From positions 1 to 56,119 of the forward strand of contig NZ_LEKT01000017.1 of assembly GCF_001045675.1 (NCBI RefSeq): a DNA stretch of 56,119 nt, written 5' to 3'. Below are positions 36,841-45,459 of the stretch, in pieces. Origin of the DNA: Megasphaera cerevisiae DSM 20462. GTDB lineage: Bacteria > Bacillota > Negativicutes > Veillonellales > Megasphaeraceae. Position 1 is the first letter of the stretch; every line of letters begins with the position of its first letter. The position numbers and the translations under genes were made by a program. The notes under the pieces were generated by a model. That model was not told the origin of the DNA. It saw nothing but the letters and a program-made list of their open reading frames with translations, and did not search any database.

Positions 36841-37326
36841 ATGATGTCAGAATTGGGTAAGAAAAAAAATGTTAAGATTTTTTCGGCAGCTGTAGCGCTG
36901 ATCTTCGTACTCAGTATTGCTGGCCTTGCCGTCATGCAGATGGGAAATCCTGTTAATGCGGCTCCATCCAGCAACATTGGGGTTATTGATATGAGCAAGG
37001 TAATTACGCCGGACAACCAGGATGCCGTCGATGCCCAAAAACAGTGGCAGCAGGCAGGAGAAGATATGCAGAAGCAATTTGAAGAACAGTCTGCGAATAT
37101 GACGGATGATCAGAAACAGGAATTATTCCAGAAAATGCAGGGGGATCTGGCTAAAAAGCATGACGAAATTTATAAAGGCGTGAAAGATAAAGTCGATTCG
37201 GCTATCAGTAGTGTAGCCAATACGAAGAGCCTCAGTCTTGTTGTCGATAAACGAGTCGTTCTGTACGGCGGTACGGATATTACCGATCAGGTAACAAAAC
37301 AGTTGGGCGATTCTCAGTCCAAATAG
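36841..37326 (+). CDS. OmpH/Skp family periplasmic chaperone, copy 1
   Basis: 161 aa with an N-terminal hydrophobic segment (about 11-36, ending NPVNAAPS; signal peptide or anchor), then IGVIDMSKVI, a coiled-coil arm (about 65-110) and a short returning segment ending GGTDITDQVTKQL, the Skp/OmpH plan. Skp proteins hold unfolded outer-membrane proteins on their way to BamA. AAGGAG lies before the ATG. First of three consecutive OmpH-family genes, 21 bp after the POTRA-like protein gene. Confidence 0.88.
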   Translation: MMSELGKKKNVKIFSAAVALIFVLSIAGLAVMQMGNPVNAAPSSNIGVIDMSKVITPDNQDAVDAQKQWQQAGEDMQKQFEEQSANMTDDQKQELFQKMQGDLAKKHDEIYKGVKDKVDSAISSVANTKSLSLVVDKRVVLYGGTDITDQVTKQLGDSQSK

Positions 37327-37336
37327 GAATAATGCC

Positions 37337-38269
37337 ATGAAACGGATATATGCGGCAGCTATTGGCGCAGTGATTATTGCTGTGTGCATCGGCATGGGCC
37401 TGTGGATTATGCATAACAGAGGCCATAAGCCGGCAGCACCAGCGGCTCCTGTGTATGCGTATGCTGATTTGGAACATGTCATCATGAGTCACCCCAGGTA
37501 TAGCACGTATCATCATCTGGAGCTGGAATATAACGCTATGATTGCCCAATATCAGTTTGAACAATGGAACTATTCCCGTCAGGCAGAGGTGGAAGGAAAG
37601 GCAGCGAAAAACTTTGCCGTATCTGATGCGATTGGTACCGATGCTATGAATCAGGAATTAAAAGCCAAGGTTGCTCTCAAAGAAAACGAATTGAATAATG
37701 GTCTGCAGCAGCAATATGAGCAGCTTCTTCAGGAAAAGAAAAAGACCTATCCGGTCATTTCCAGTGAAGATAATCTCAAAATTGTCAATTTGCAGCTTAA
37801 ATTGCGTACACTGGTTCTTAGCGACGAGGAACGGAAGGCGGCGCAGGAACAGCTCCAGACCCTCATGCGTTCTGTCGGGACAGCATCCGGTACGGAACAG
37901 ACGACGGCAGAAATTGCGGTGGCTATGGCACCGTATCGCGAAAAAGCAAAGAAAGAACTGGCTGCGTATGCCCAACAAGTTAAAACAGATTTGGAAGGGC
38001 GCAGACAGGATAGCCATACTGCCTTTCAACAGCAGCTGAGCGGCCTTCAAAACCGGCCGGCCCCAGAGGTTTGGAATAAAGAATGGAAACAAAAGCTGGA
38101 TGCAAAAGAAAATGAAATGAAACAGGTTAAAGAAGAAATAATATCGGACATCCGTGAAAAAGCGGCAGCAGTTGCGCAGGAACAGGGGATCGATATGATT
38201 TTTGGTGAATATGCCGGTGTCGGTACTGCTGTTGATGTAACGGACGATATTATTGCCAAGTTGGCATGA
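37337..38269 (+). CDS. OmpH/Skp-like protein with a long coiled coil, copy 2
   Basis: 310 aa, about twice the usual OmpH length. An N-terminal membrane anchor (about 5-27) without a clear cleavage site is followed by YADLEHVIMSHPRY, which matches the OmpH start pattern, long charged coiled coils (about 95-165 and 185-285) and the OmpH-type ending GVGTAVDVTDDIIAKLA. That ending is almost the same as that of copy 3 (DVTDDLIAKLQ). It looks like an OmpH protein with a doubled or extended arm that stays bound to the inner membrane. The start is 10 bp after copy 1. Confidence 0.82.
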   Translation: MKRIYAAAIGAVIIAVCIGMGLWIMHNRGHKPAAPAAPVYAYADLEHVIMSHPRYSTYHHLELEYNAMIAQYQFEQWNYSRQAEVEGKAAKNFAVSDAIGTDAMNQELKAKVALKENELNNGLQQQYEQLLQEKKKTYPVISSEDNLKIVNLQLKLRTLVLSDEERKAAQEQLQTLMRSVGTASGTEQTTAEIAVAMAPYREKAKKELAAYAQQVKTDLEGRRQDSHTAFQQQLSGLQNRPAPEVWNKEWKQKLDAKENEMKQVKEEIISDIREKAAAVAQEQGIDMIFGEYAGVGTAVDVTDDIIAKLA

Positions 38270-38285
38270 CAGGAGGCTTTACAAC

Positions 38286-38705
38286 ATGATAAAAGTATGG
38301 AAGCGTGCAGTTGCTGCAGCAGCTATGGTTTTTGCCATAGGAATGCTTGCCGGTTGCGGCGGTGAAGATAAAGTAGGGATTGTTGATATGACGCGGGTAC
38401 AGCAGGAAGCACCGCTTGTACAGCAGTACAAGCAAAAGACAGAAGAAAAGCAGAAATCAATAGAACAGGAACTGCAGCAGGCAAAGCAATCCATGTCGGC
38501 TGAAGATTTTCAGAAAAAACAGCAGCAGTCGCAGCAGGAGCTCAATATTTTTGGTGCCAGCATGCAGCGGCAGTTTATGTCTGAAATTCAAAGCAAATTA
38601 GGTGAGATCGCCAAGGAAAAGAAGGTCGGTATCGTAGTAGTGAAAGAAGCTGTTCCTCAGGGCGGCATCGATGTAACAGACGATTTGATTGCTAAATTGC
38701 AGTAA
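38286..38705 (+). CDS. OmpH/Skp family lipoprotein, copy 3
   Basis: 139 aa with a lipoprotein signal peptide: hydrophobic stretch about 8-20, then lipobox LAGC with Cys at about 21. The rest is the OmpH pattern KVGIVDMTRV, a Gln/Lys-rich coiled coil (about 45-100) and the C-terminal VGIVVVKEAVPQGGIDVTDDLIAKL. It should be lipidated and therefore membrane-tethered, unlike soluble Skp. CAGGAGG precedes the ATG at 38286; an in-frame start at 38253 lacks a site and would spoil the signal peptide. It is 16 bp after copy 2 and 16 bp before lpxD. Confidence 0.9.
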   Translation: MIKVWKRAVAAAAMVFAIGMLAGCGGEDKVGIVDMTRVQQEAPLVQQYKQKTEEKQKSIEQELQQAKQSMSAEDFQKKQQQSQQELNIFGASMQRQFMSEIQSKLGEIAKEKKVGIVVVKEAVPQGGIDVTDDLIAKLQ

Positions 38706-38721
38706 AAAGGGGTTGTATATT

Positions 38722-39753
38722 GTGAAAAAAACAGTACAAGAACTAGCGGCTGTTCTAAACGGTACCGTTATTGGTAATGGAGAGAGTATTATCGAAGATG
38801 TAAAAGGGCTGGCAGAAGCAGGTATGCAGGATATTACGTTTGCTGTCCAGCCATATACAGAATATCTTCCGCAGGTCCATGCCGGTGCCGTGATTGTAGA
38901 AGAAGAAGTGCCTGCCGGCGACAATACCCTTATTGTTGTTGAAAATCCACGGCTGGCATTTTCTCAGCTTCTTGTTCTGTTTCATCCCCGACAGTCTGTT
39001 CAGGCAGGGATTCATTCCACCGCTGTGATTGATGACAGTGCCCGGATCGGTGCCAATACGGCGGTAATGGCCTATGCGGTTATTGGAAAGCATGTGGAAA
39101 TAGGCGAGGGCTGCACTATTTATCCTTATGTTTTTCTTGGTGATAATGTGAAGATCGGCAGCGGATCAACTATTTTTCCCGGTGCTGTCATTCATGAAAA
39201 CTGCCGTCTTGGCGAACGAAATGTGATTCGTGCCCATGCCGTTATCGGTGGTGAAGGGTTTGGATTTGCCACAAAGGACGACGGAACGCATGCCCGTATT
39301 CCGCAAATAGGAAATGTGGAAATCGGAGACGATGTGGAAATTGGTTCCGGGACGTGTATCGATAATGCGACGCTGGGGTCTACTACGGTCAAAAAGGGCA
39401 CTAAAATTGATAATCTTGTCCATTTGGGACACAATGTCCAAGTTGGTGAAGACTGCTTTATTATTGCCCAGACCGGTATTGCCGGCAGCACCAAGGTGGG
39501 TAATCATGTTATTTTTGCCGGACAGACCGGTTGCACCGGACATATTACGGTTGGCGATAACGCTGTCTTTGCCGGTAAATCAGGAATTACAGGGAATATC
39601 GAGGGCAATCAGATTTATGCCGGATTCCCGGCACGCCCTCATATGGAATGGAGCCGTATGCAGGTATATCTGAAACGGTTGCCGGTTATGGCGAAAACCA
39701 TAAAAGCGCTGGAAAAAAAGATTGCCGAATTAGAGCAGCAAACGGGAAAATAA
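38722..39753 (+). CDS. lpxD: UDP-3-O-(3-hydroxyacyl)glucosamine N-acyltransferase
   Basis: Third step of lipid A synthesis: adds a 3-hydroxyacyl chain to the amino group of UDP-3-acyl-glucosamine. The 343 aa comprise an N-terminal uridine-binding domain (about 1-100), a left-handed beta-helix of hexapeptide repeats (about 100-310, such as ARIGANTAVMAYAVIGKHVEIG), the catalytic His in LVHLGHNVQVGE, and a C-terminal helix. The GTG at 38722 has AAAGGGG upstream. The presence of lpxD is direct evidence that the organism makes LPS. The other lpx genes are not in the window. Confidence 0.96.
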   Translation: MKKTVQELAAVLNGTVIGNGESIIEDVKGLAEAGMQDITFAVQPYTEYLPQVHAGAVIVEEEVPAGDNTLIVVENPRLAFSQLLVLFHPRQSVQAGIHSTAVIDDSARIGANTAVMAYAVIGKHVEIGEGCTIYPYVFLGDNVKIGSGSTIFPGAVIHENCRLGERNVIRAHAVIGGEGFGFATKDDGTHARIPQIGNVEIGDDVEIGSGTCIDNATLGSTTVKKGTKIDNLVHLGHNVQVGEDCFIIAQTGIAGSTKVGNHVIFAGQTGCTGHITVGDNAVFAGKSGITGNIEGNQIYAGFPARPHMEWSRMQVYLKRLPVMAKTIKALEKKIAELEQQTGK

Positions 39754-39763
39754 GAGGACGTGT

Positions 39764-40681
39764 ATGTATACTTTTTTGAAGTGCCTGAGTTTTATTATCT
39801 GCCATATCTCCGAAGGGATGCGGCACCGCGCGGGGAACTTTCTGGGCTGGATTTTCTGGATATTTGTACCCAGAAAGCGTAAAATACTGGCGCAGAATCA
39901 AATTCTTTCCTGTGGTATTACGGCTGACCCGAAACAGGCCATGGCCATTGCCAAAGCCAGTTCAGTCCGCTTCGGTCCCATGATTGTAGAAGTTCTGTCA
40001 TTTCCTTTATATACGCGGGAAAGCTTGAATGAAAAAGTGACTCTGCGCGGCAAGGAATATTTGGATGAATTGAAACAAAGCGGCGAAGGGGCTATCGTTC
40101 AAACCGCGCATATCGGAAATTGGGAACTAATTGGGGCAGCATTGCCTATGAATGGATATCCTTTGGTATCGGTGGCACAGGAGCAGAACAGTAAAAGTGC
40201 CGATACCTTTATTAATGAATACCGGGCTATGATGAAGGAACATGTTACCTATAAGACCGGTATTCGTGATATGGTGCGCCTGCTGACGGATGGACATTAT
40301 ATTGGTCTTTTAATGGATCAGGACCCCGGTTATGCAGGTATTATGGTGAAATTGTTCGGAAAAGATACATTAACGCCGGATGGTCCGGCTAAACTTGCCG
40401 GTATACAGAATTACCCTATCATGACGATTTTTATTCATGAAGACCGTCCCTATCATCACATTATAGATATTCAGCCGCCGCTCAGGCCATATGCTTCTGA
40501 TGTCAAACTGTCAAAGGAAGAACGGAAACGTGTCATGTATGATTTGACCCAGACGCTCAATGACCGTCTGGAAGAACGTATCCGCCAGTATCCGGAGGAT
40601 TGGTTCTGGCTTCACAACAGGTGGAAATGGACGCGTCGGTATAAAGAAAAAGAAGCGGCAAAGAACGCGCAGAAATCATAA
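39764..40681 (+). CDS. Lipid A biosynthesis acyltransferase, LpxL/HtrB family
   Basis: Inner-membrane late acyltransferase that adds a secondary acyl chain to lipid A. The 305 aa have an N-terminal hydrophobic segment, the H-x4-E catalytic motif in TAHIGNWELIG (about 115-120), a MDQDPGYAG stretch, and the C-terminal YPEDWFWLHNRWK typical of the family. It is 10 bp after lpxD and is followed by a terminator, closing the envelope block. Whether it is LpxL- or LpxM-like cannot be decided. Confidence 0.92.
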   Translation: MYTFLKCLSFIICHISEGMRHRAGNFLGWIFWIFVPRKRKILAQNQILSCGITADPKQAMAIAKASSVRFGPMIVEVLSFPLYTRESLNEKVTLRGKEYLDELKQSGEGAIVQTAHIGNWELIGAALPMNGYPLVSVAQEQNSKSADTFINEYRAMMKEHVTYKTGIRDMVRLLTDGHYIGLLMDQDPGYAGIMVKLFGKDTLTPDGPAKLAGIQNYPIMTIFIHEDRPYHHIIDIQPPLRPYASDVKLSKEERKRVMYDLTQTLNDRLEERIRQYPEDWFWLHNRWKWTRRYKEKEAAKNAQKS

Positions 40682-40686
40682 GTAAT

Positions 40687-40727
40687 AGAAAAGACGGGAC
40701 GCTTCCGGTGAGCGGCCCGTCTTTTCT
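40687..40727. terminator. Bidirectional terminator between acyltransferase and HAD gene
   Basis: AGAAAAGACGGGACGC pairs with GCGGCCCGTCTTTTCT (one mismatch), with T-runs on both strands. It serves the plus-strand envelope block and the convergent minus-strand phosphatase. Confidence 0.9.
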
Positions 40728-40728
40728 A

Positions 40729-41496
40729 CTATATCCAGCCAAATTTTATGCAGGCATGAAGAATGCCGCCCTTATCGTTGTCATCCGTAATATAATCGGC
40801 CAGTTGTTTTAATTCTGGCTGTGCGTTGCCCATGGCAACAGAGAAGAAAGGCTTGCGAAACATGCTGATATCGTTGAGCCCGTCACCAAAGACGACTACC
40901 TCGTCGGGATTGCCGCCAATGCGGTCCAGCATGCGCAAAATACCGTCTCCCTTATCGACAGGCTCAATGAGCCAGGTATTGTCCAGATAAGGGAGATGGG
41001 GCAGACCGTATTGCTCCTGACGTGGTTGTCCGCTGTCCTGGCGGACGTAGGTGATTTTATAGATAACTGTCAGTGCATTGATCGGTACAGGTTGGATAAC
41101 GGTTTCCATATAGTTGTGCGGGTCAGCGCGGGGAAAATTTTCATATGGCGAATACCGGCGCAGCGTATTATCGGTTACGACAGCCCAAGGGATACAGCGT
41201 TTGTCCAGATCGTGAAGCAAGGCTTTGCAGGAATCCAGCGGCAGGCCATTCATTTCCAGAAGCTGGCCTTGTACCGTCAAGCTGTTGCCGCCGTCAGCAA
41301 CGATGTCATCAATATGATGCTGCTCTGCGAAACGCCGGGCATCGCACTGTAAACGGCCTGTCGCGATCGCGACCAAATGATTCTGCCGCTGCAGCTGTCT
41401 GAGACAATAGCTTGTGTCAGAGGGGACTCGTTCGGATATGTTCAATCCCAGCGTACGGTCGATATCAAAGAAAAAAAACTTTTTATTCATCATCAT
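40729..41496 (-). CDS. HAD-superfamily (Cof-like, subfamily IIB) phosphatase
   Basis: Cytoplasmic sugar-phosphate or nucleotide phosphatase of unknown substrate, 255 aa. Motif I is FFDIDRTL, with both aspartates kept but the usual Gly (DxDGTL) replaced by Arg. Motif II is AIATGR, and motifs III and IV lie in KGDGILRML and VVFGDGLNDISMF. The cap is of the C2B type. Three ATGs follow AAAGGA (41496, 41493, 41490); the first is used here. It is the only minus-strand gene between the two-component system and the end of the window. Confidence 0.88.
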   Translation of the reverse strand: MMMNKKFFFFDIDRTLGLNISERVPSDTSYCLRQLQRQNHLVAIATGRLQCDARRFAEQHHIDDIVADGGNSLTVQGQLLEMNGLPLDSCKALLHDLDKRCIPWAVVTDNTLRRYSPYENFPRADPHNYMETVIQPVPINALTVIYKITYVRQDSGQPRQEQYGLPHLPYLDNTWLIEPVDKGDGILRMLDRIGGNPDEVVVFGDGLNDISMFRKPFFSVAMGNAQPELKQLADYITDDNDKGGILHACIKFGWI

Positions 41497-41618
41497 AGAA
41501 GTCCTTTCATGAGGAAATGTATATTAACGATTTATATTTATTATAATCTATTCCGGCAAGCAATTCAAAATAGAATGGGACATATAATGCCCTGCCATAT
41601 AAAAGGAGACGGTAATAA

Positions 41619-41669
41619 ATGGAAAATCCCCATTTCAGCATTGACAGAACACCATCTTGTTATTCATAA
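41619..41669 (+). CDS. Possible 16-codon leader ORF before transketolase
   Basis: ATG at 41619 with AAAAGGAG 10 nt before it opens a 16-codon frame (MENPHFSIDRTPSCYS, stop 41667-41669). It overlaps the transketolase promoter (TTGACA at 41641), so it could only be made from a promoter further upstream. Coding nature is unproven. Confidence 0.3.
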   Translation: MENPHFSIDRTPSCYS

Positions 41670-41670
41670 T
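41641..41670 (+). promoter_or_regulatory. Promoter of transketolase
   Basis: TTGACA (41641-41646), 18 bp, CATAAT (41665-41670), about 33 bp before the start codon. Confidence 0.6.
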
Positions 41671-41702
41671 AAAGGAAGACATCAATAAAGGAGCGATAAA
41701 TA

Positions 41703-43700
41703 ATGAGTACAATTGATACAACCTGTGTAAACGCAATTCGTGTACTTTCTGCTGATGCTATTGAAAAGGCTAACTCCGGGCATCCCGGACTCCCGCTGGG
41801 AGCAGCGCCGGCAGCGTATGAGCTTTGGGCGCATCACATGAAACATAATGCAACCGATCCTAAATGGGCCAATCGCGACCGGTTTATTCTCTCCGGCGGA
41901 CATGGGTCCATGCTGTTATATTCTCTTCTTCACCTTTATGGGTATGGACTTACGATGGACGATATCAAGCAATTCCGGCAATACGGGTCATTGACGCCGG
42001 GACATCCGGAATATGGTCATACGACAGGCGTGGAGGCCACGACGGGACCGCTTGGAGCCGGTATGTCCATGGCTGTCGGTATGGCTATGGCAGAAGCGCA
42101 TCTGGCAGCTCTGTTCAATAAGCCAGGATATCCGATCGTCGATCATTATACCTTTGCGCTTGGTGGTGATGGCTGCATGATGGAAGGGATTTCTTCGGAG
42201 GCCTTTTCTTTGGCGGGGACACTGGGTCTTTCCAAGCTGGTTATTCTGTATGACAGCAATAAAATTTCAATCGAAGGCAGTACGGATCTGGCCTTTACGG
42301 AAAATGTCCAAAAACGGATGGAAGCTTTTGGGTTTCAAACGATTACCGTAGAAGACGGCAATGATTTGTCAGCAATCGGCAGCGCTATTGAAGAAGCGAA
42401 GGCAGATACGCAGCGTCCTTCCTTTATTACGATCAAAACACAGATTGGCTATGGCTGCCCGGCTAAACAGGGAAAAGCTTCGGCACACGGTTCGCCGCTG
42501 GGAGCGGAAAATATTATTGCCATGAAGGAAAATCTCGGCTGGCCGAAGCCGACAGAGTCTTTTTATATTCCAGAAGAAGTGTATGCTCATTATGGTGAAT
42601 TGAGCAAACAGGCCGGTGCGGCAGAAGCAGCATGGCAGGAACTTCTTGCCGCATATACGGCGGCGTATCCTGAATTGGGCGAACAGTGGCTTGCGTTCCA
42701 TCGTGATGTGGATGCGGACGCTCTTCTTCATAATGAGGAATTCTGGTCCTATGCTGACAAGCCGCAGGCGACACGAAATCTTTCCGGCATTATGATCAAT
42801 CGCTTGAAAAATCTCATGCCGCAGCTCATGGGTGGCAGCGCCGATCTGGCGCCGTCCAATAAAACCCAGATGGATGGTGAAGCATCCTTCTGCAAAGACG
42901 ATTACAGCGGTCGTAATATCCATTTTGGGGTTCGTGAATTGGCGATGACGGGTGTTACTAATGGGTTGGCGCTTCATGGCGGTATTCGCCCTTATGCAGG
43001 GACTTTCTTTGTTTTCAGCGACTATATGAAGCCCATGATCCGTCTGGCTGCGCTGATGAAATTACCGGTCACGTATGTATTGACGCATGACAGCATCGGT
43101 GTTGGCGAAGATGGGCCGACACATGAACCGATTGAACAGCTGGCCATGCTGCGGGCGGTTCCTAATCTTAATGTTTTCCGCCCGGCTGATGCTAAAGAAA
43201 CAGCTGCCGGATGGTATCTGGCTGTCACAAGTAAGACAACGCCGACGGCGCTGGTACTGACGCGTCAAAATCTGCCGCAGCTATCTGGAACGGGCAGAAA
43301 TGCTCTGAAAGGCGCCTATATTGTTTCCGAATCGGGCCAGGACGTACCTGACGCTATTCTTATAGCCAGCGGCTCTGAAGTATCTCTGTCTATTGAGGCT
43401 AAGGTATTACTGGAAAAAGAAGGAATTCATGTACGCGTTGTCAGCATGCCCTGCATGGAACTTTTTGAAAAGCAGAGTGATGACTATAAGGAACACGTAC
43501 TGCCCAGAAGCGTTCGAGCCAGGGTAGCCGTTGAAGCGGCCTCCGGTTTTGGCTGGGGCGCTTATGTAGGGATTGACGGCGCGACAGTTACCATGCCCGG
43601 CTTCGGAGCCTCCGGATCGGCAGGAATGCTGTTTAAGAATTTTGGATTTACAGCAGAACATGTAGTTGAAACGGTAAAAAAGGTAACGGCTGAGGTATAA
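41703..43700 (+). CDS. tkt: Transketolase
   Basis: Thiamine-diphosphate enzyme moving two-carbon units between sugar phosphates in the non-oxidative pentose phosphate pathway. The full-length 665-aa protein includes [18 protein letters not shown], the TPP motif [19 protein letters not shown] ... DSNKIS, the Pyr domain with [10 protein letters not shown] and [18 protein letters not shown], and the C-terminal domain. AAAGGAG precedes the ATG. Its own promoter lies immediately upstream; no clear T-run terminator was seen downstream before the 6S RNA promoter. Confidence 0.97.
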   Translation: MSTIDTTCVNAIRVLSADAIEKANSGHPGLPLGAAPAAYELWAHHMKHNATDPKWANRDRFILSGGHGSMLLYSLLHLYGYGLTMDDIKQFRQYGSLTPGHPEYGHTTGVEATTGPLGAGMSMAVGMAMAEAHLAALFNKPGYPIVDHYTFALGGDGCMMEGISSEAFSLAGTLGLSKLVILYDSNKISIEGSTDLAFTENVQKRMEAFGFQTITVEDGNDLSAIGSAIEEAKADTQRPSFITIKTQIGYGCPAKQGKASAHGSPLGAENIIAMKENLGWPKPTESFYIPEEVYAHYGELSKQAGAAEAAWQELLAAYTAAYPELGEQWLAFHRDVDADALLHNEEFWSYADKPQATRNLSGIMINRLKNLMPQLMGGSADLAPSNKTQMDGEASFCKDDYSGRNIHFGVRELAMTGVTNGLALHGGIRPYAGTFFVFSDYMKPMIRLAALMKLPVTYVLTHDSIGVGEDGPTHEPIEQLAMLRAVPNLNVFRPADAKETAAGWYLAVTSKTTPTALVLTRQNLPQLSGTGRNALKGAYIVSESGQDVPDAILIASGSEVSLSIEAKVLLEKEGIHVRVVSMPCMELFEKQSDDYKEHVLPRSVRARVAVEAASGFGWGAYVGIDGATVTMPGFGASGSAGMLFKNFGFTAEHVVETVKKVTAEV

Positions 43701-43814
43701 TACCGATAAGGAATAGAATTGCCGTGCGCTTTCCTATGATAGCGGCAAGGCGGCCGTGAGTTGCCATTGACATAAGAAATATGTGTGGAACGACTGTAAA
43801 AATATTGTCAAGGC

Positions 43815-43843
43815 TTGATTTTTTCTATATATTTTATTATACT
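43815..43843 (+). promoter_or_regulatory. Promoter of 6S RNA
   Basis: TTGATT (43815-43820), 17 bp, TATACT (43838-43843), placing the start at about 43850. Confidence 0.7.
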
Positions 43844-43850
43844 AAGGTCA

Positions 43851-44036
43851 AGAGAAAGCCCTACTGTGTGCGTAAAATGGTCTCGATGTTTTGAACCAAC
43901 ATCTTTTACATTGGGAGTTCGGACTCTGTGTCTGCAAAGCAATGCCTTCACTGGACTGCTGAACGTCATAGGAGAACACCCACCTGCTTAGGCAGGCTCA
44001 AAACTCGATTTATAAACGGCATAGTGGGGATTCTTT
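43851..44036 (+). ncRNA. ssrS: 6S RNA
   Basis: About 186 nt, the usual size. 6S RNA mimics an open promoter and sequesters the housekeeping sigma holoenzyme in slow growth. The ends pair (AGAAAGCCCTACTGTG with CATAGTGGGGATTCT). Recognisable family sequences are GGGAGTTCGGACTC near 43913-43926 and GGAGAACACCCACCTG with GCAGGCTCAAAAC near the 3' side. A T-run follows. It has its own promoter and no open frame, and lies just upstream of rarA, a synteny common in Firmicutes as I recall. Confidence 0.88.
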
Positions 44037-44070
44037 TTCTTGTTTTTTATAATTTATTCTGATGTACTTT

Positions 44071-44094
44071 CGCCGCTAAGATACCTTGGCGGCG
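44071..44094 (+). other. Hairpin in the rarA leader
   Basis: CGCCGC (44071-44076) pairs with GCGGCG (44089-44094), followed by TTCTATTT, 27 nt before rarA. It could be a weak terminator for readthrough from 6S RNA. Confidence 0.5.
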
Positions 44095-44120
44095 TTCTAT
44101 TTAATCTGGGGAGCAAACAA

Positions 44121-45440
44121 ATGAACGGAGACGATCTTTTTTCCATAGCTGATGAACAGCAGGGCAGCCGGTTTGAACCACTGGCCGTGCGTATGCGTCC
44201 CAAAACGCTGGATGACCTGTATGGACAGGAGCCCTTAGTAGGACCGGGGAGCTTTCTGCGATCAATGATAGAACGGGATACGATCCCGTCCTTATTATTG
44301 TATGGCCCGTCCGGTGTAGGCAAGACGACACTGGCTCATGTGATTGCGGCGGAGACGCACAGCCGGTTTGTCAGTGTCAATGCCGTGGCGGCCGGTACGG
44401 CAGAGCTGCGCAAGCTGATCCGGGAGGCTCAGGATGCCGTTCATTTGTATCAAAAACGAACAATTTTATTTATTGATGAAATTCATCGTTTCAATAAAGG
44501 CCAGCAGGATGTATTGCTGCCTTATGTAGAAGATGGCACGGTTATCCTCATTGGTGCAACAACAGAAAATCCATATTTTGAAGTCAACCGGCCCCTGCTG
44601 TCGAGGCTTCGCATTATGCAGCTGGAACCGCTGACGGAAGATGCTGTGGCTGCCGTGCTAACGCGGGCGCTTGGCGATGCTGAAAAGGGCATGGGCAGAC
44701 TGCGTATTACGGCTTCGGAAGATTTGATCCGCACGCTGGCACGGTTGGCTGGCGGAGATGCCCGCATAGGGCTTAACCTGCTGGAACAAGTCTGCATGAT
44801 TGTCCCTGCCGGAGGTGCGCTGACACATGAAGATGTGGAAAAGGTCGCCGGGCACCGGGTTTATACGTATGATAAAAAAGGGGATGCCCACTATGATACG
44901 ATTTCGGCATTTATCAAAAGCATGCGCGGCTCCGATCCCGATGCGGCTCTTCACTATCTGGCACGTATGATCGAGGCAGGGGAACCGCCATCCTTTATTG
45001 CCCGGAGGCTGGTGATTTGTGCTGCTGAGGATGTGGGTCTGGCAGATCCGCAGGCCCTTGTGATTGCCAATGCGGCCGCTCAGGCAGTACAATTAGTCGG
45101 TTGGCCGGAAGGACGTATTATTTTGTCAGAGGCGGTTATTTATGTGGCTTGTGCCCCTAAAAGCAACAGTGCCTATATGGCTGTTGACGCAGCTATCGGC
45201 GATGTACGCCGCGGCGGCTGCGGTGATATACCGCCTTATTTACGGGACAGCCATTATACTGGTGCAGCAGACTTGGGACATGGCACGGGATATCAGTATC
45301 CGCATTCATTTCCTGATGGATGGGTAGCGCAGCAGTATTTGCCGGAGCCGTTGAAGGATAAAATATATTATCAAGAGGCGGCATACGGAAAAGAAAAAGA
45401 AATGACTGCCCAATGGCATAAGCGCCGGGGCGGCAAGTAA
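44121..45440 (+). CDS. rarA: Replication-associated recombination protein A (MgsA/RarA)
   Basis: AAA+ ATPase acting at stalled replication forks. The 439 aa contain Walker A LYGPSGVGKTTLA, Walker B LFIDEIHRFNKGQQD, sensor 1 GATTENPYFEVN with the following LLSRLRIM, and the C-terminal tetramerisation domain with DVGLADPQAL. The ATG at 44121 has GGGGAG upstream; the longer frame to 44040 runs into the 6S RNA 3' end. It follows 6S RNA and is 19 bp before ftsK. Confidence 0.95.
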   Translation: MNGDDLFSIADEQQGSRFEPLAVRMRPKTLDDLYGQEPLVGPGSFLRSMIERDTIPSLLLYGPSGVGKTTLAHVIAAETHSRFVSVNAVAAGTAELRKLIREAQDAVHLYQKRTILFIDEIHRFNKGQQDVLLPYVEDGTVILIGATTENPYFEVNRPLLSRLRIMQLEPLTEDAVAAVLTRALGDAEKGMGRLRITASEDLIRTLARLAGGDARIGLNLLEQVCMIVPAGGALTHEDVEKVAGHRVYTYDKKGDAHYDTISAFIKSMRGSDPDAALHYLARMIEAGEPPSFIARRLVICAAEDVGLADPQALVIANAAAQAVQLVGWPEGRIILSEAVIYVACAPKSNSAYMAVDAAIGDVRRGGCGDIPPYLRDSHYTGAADLGHGTGYQYPHSFPDGWVAQQYLPEPLKDKIYYQEAAYGKEKEMTAQWHKRRGGK

Positions 45441-45459
45441 GCAATAGAAGGTGAATAGA

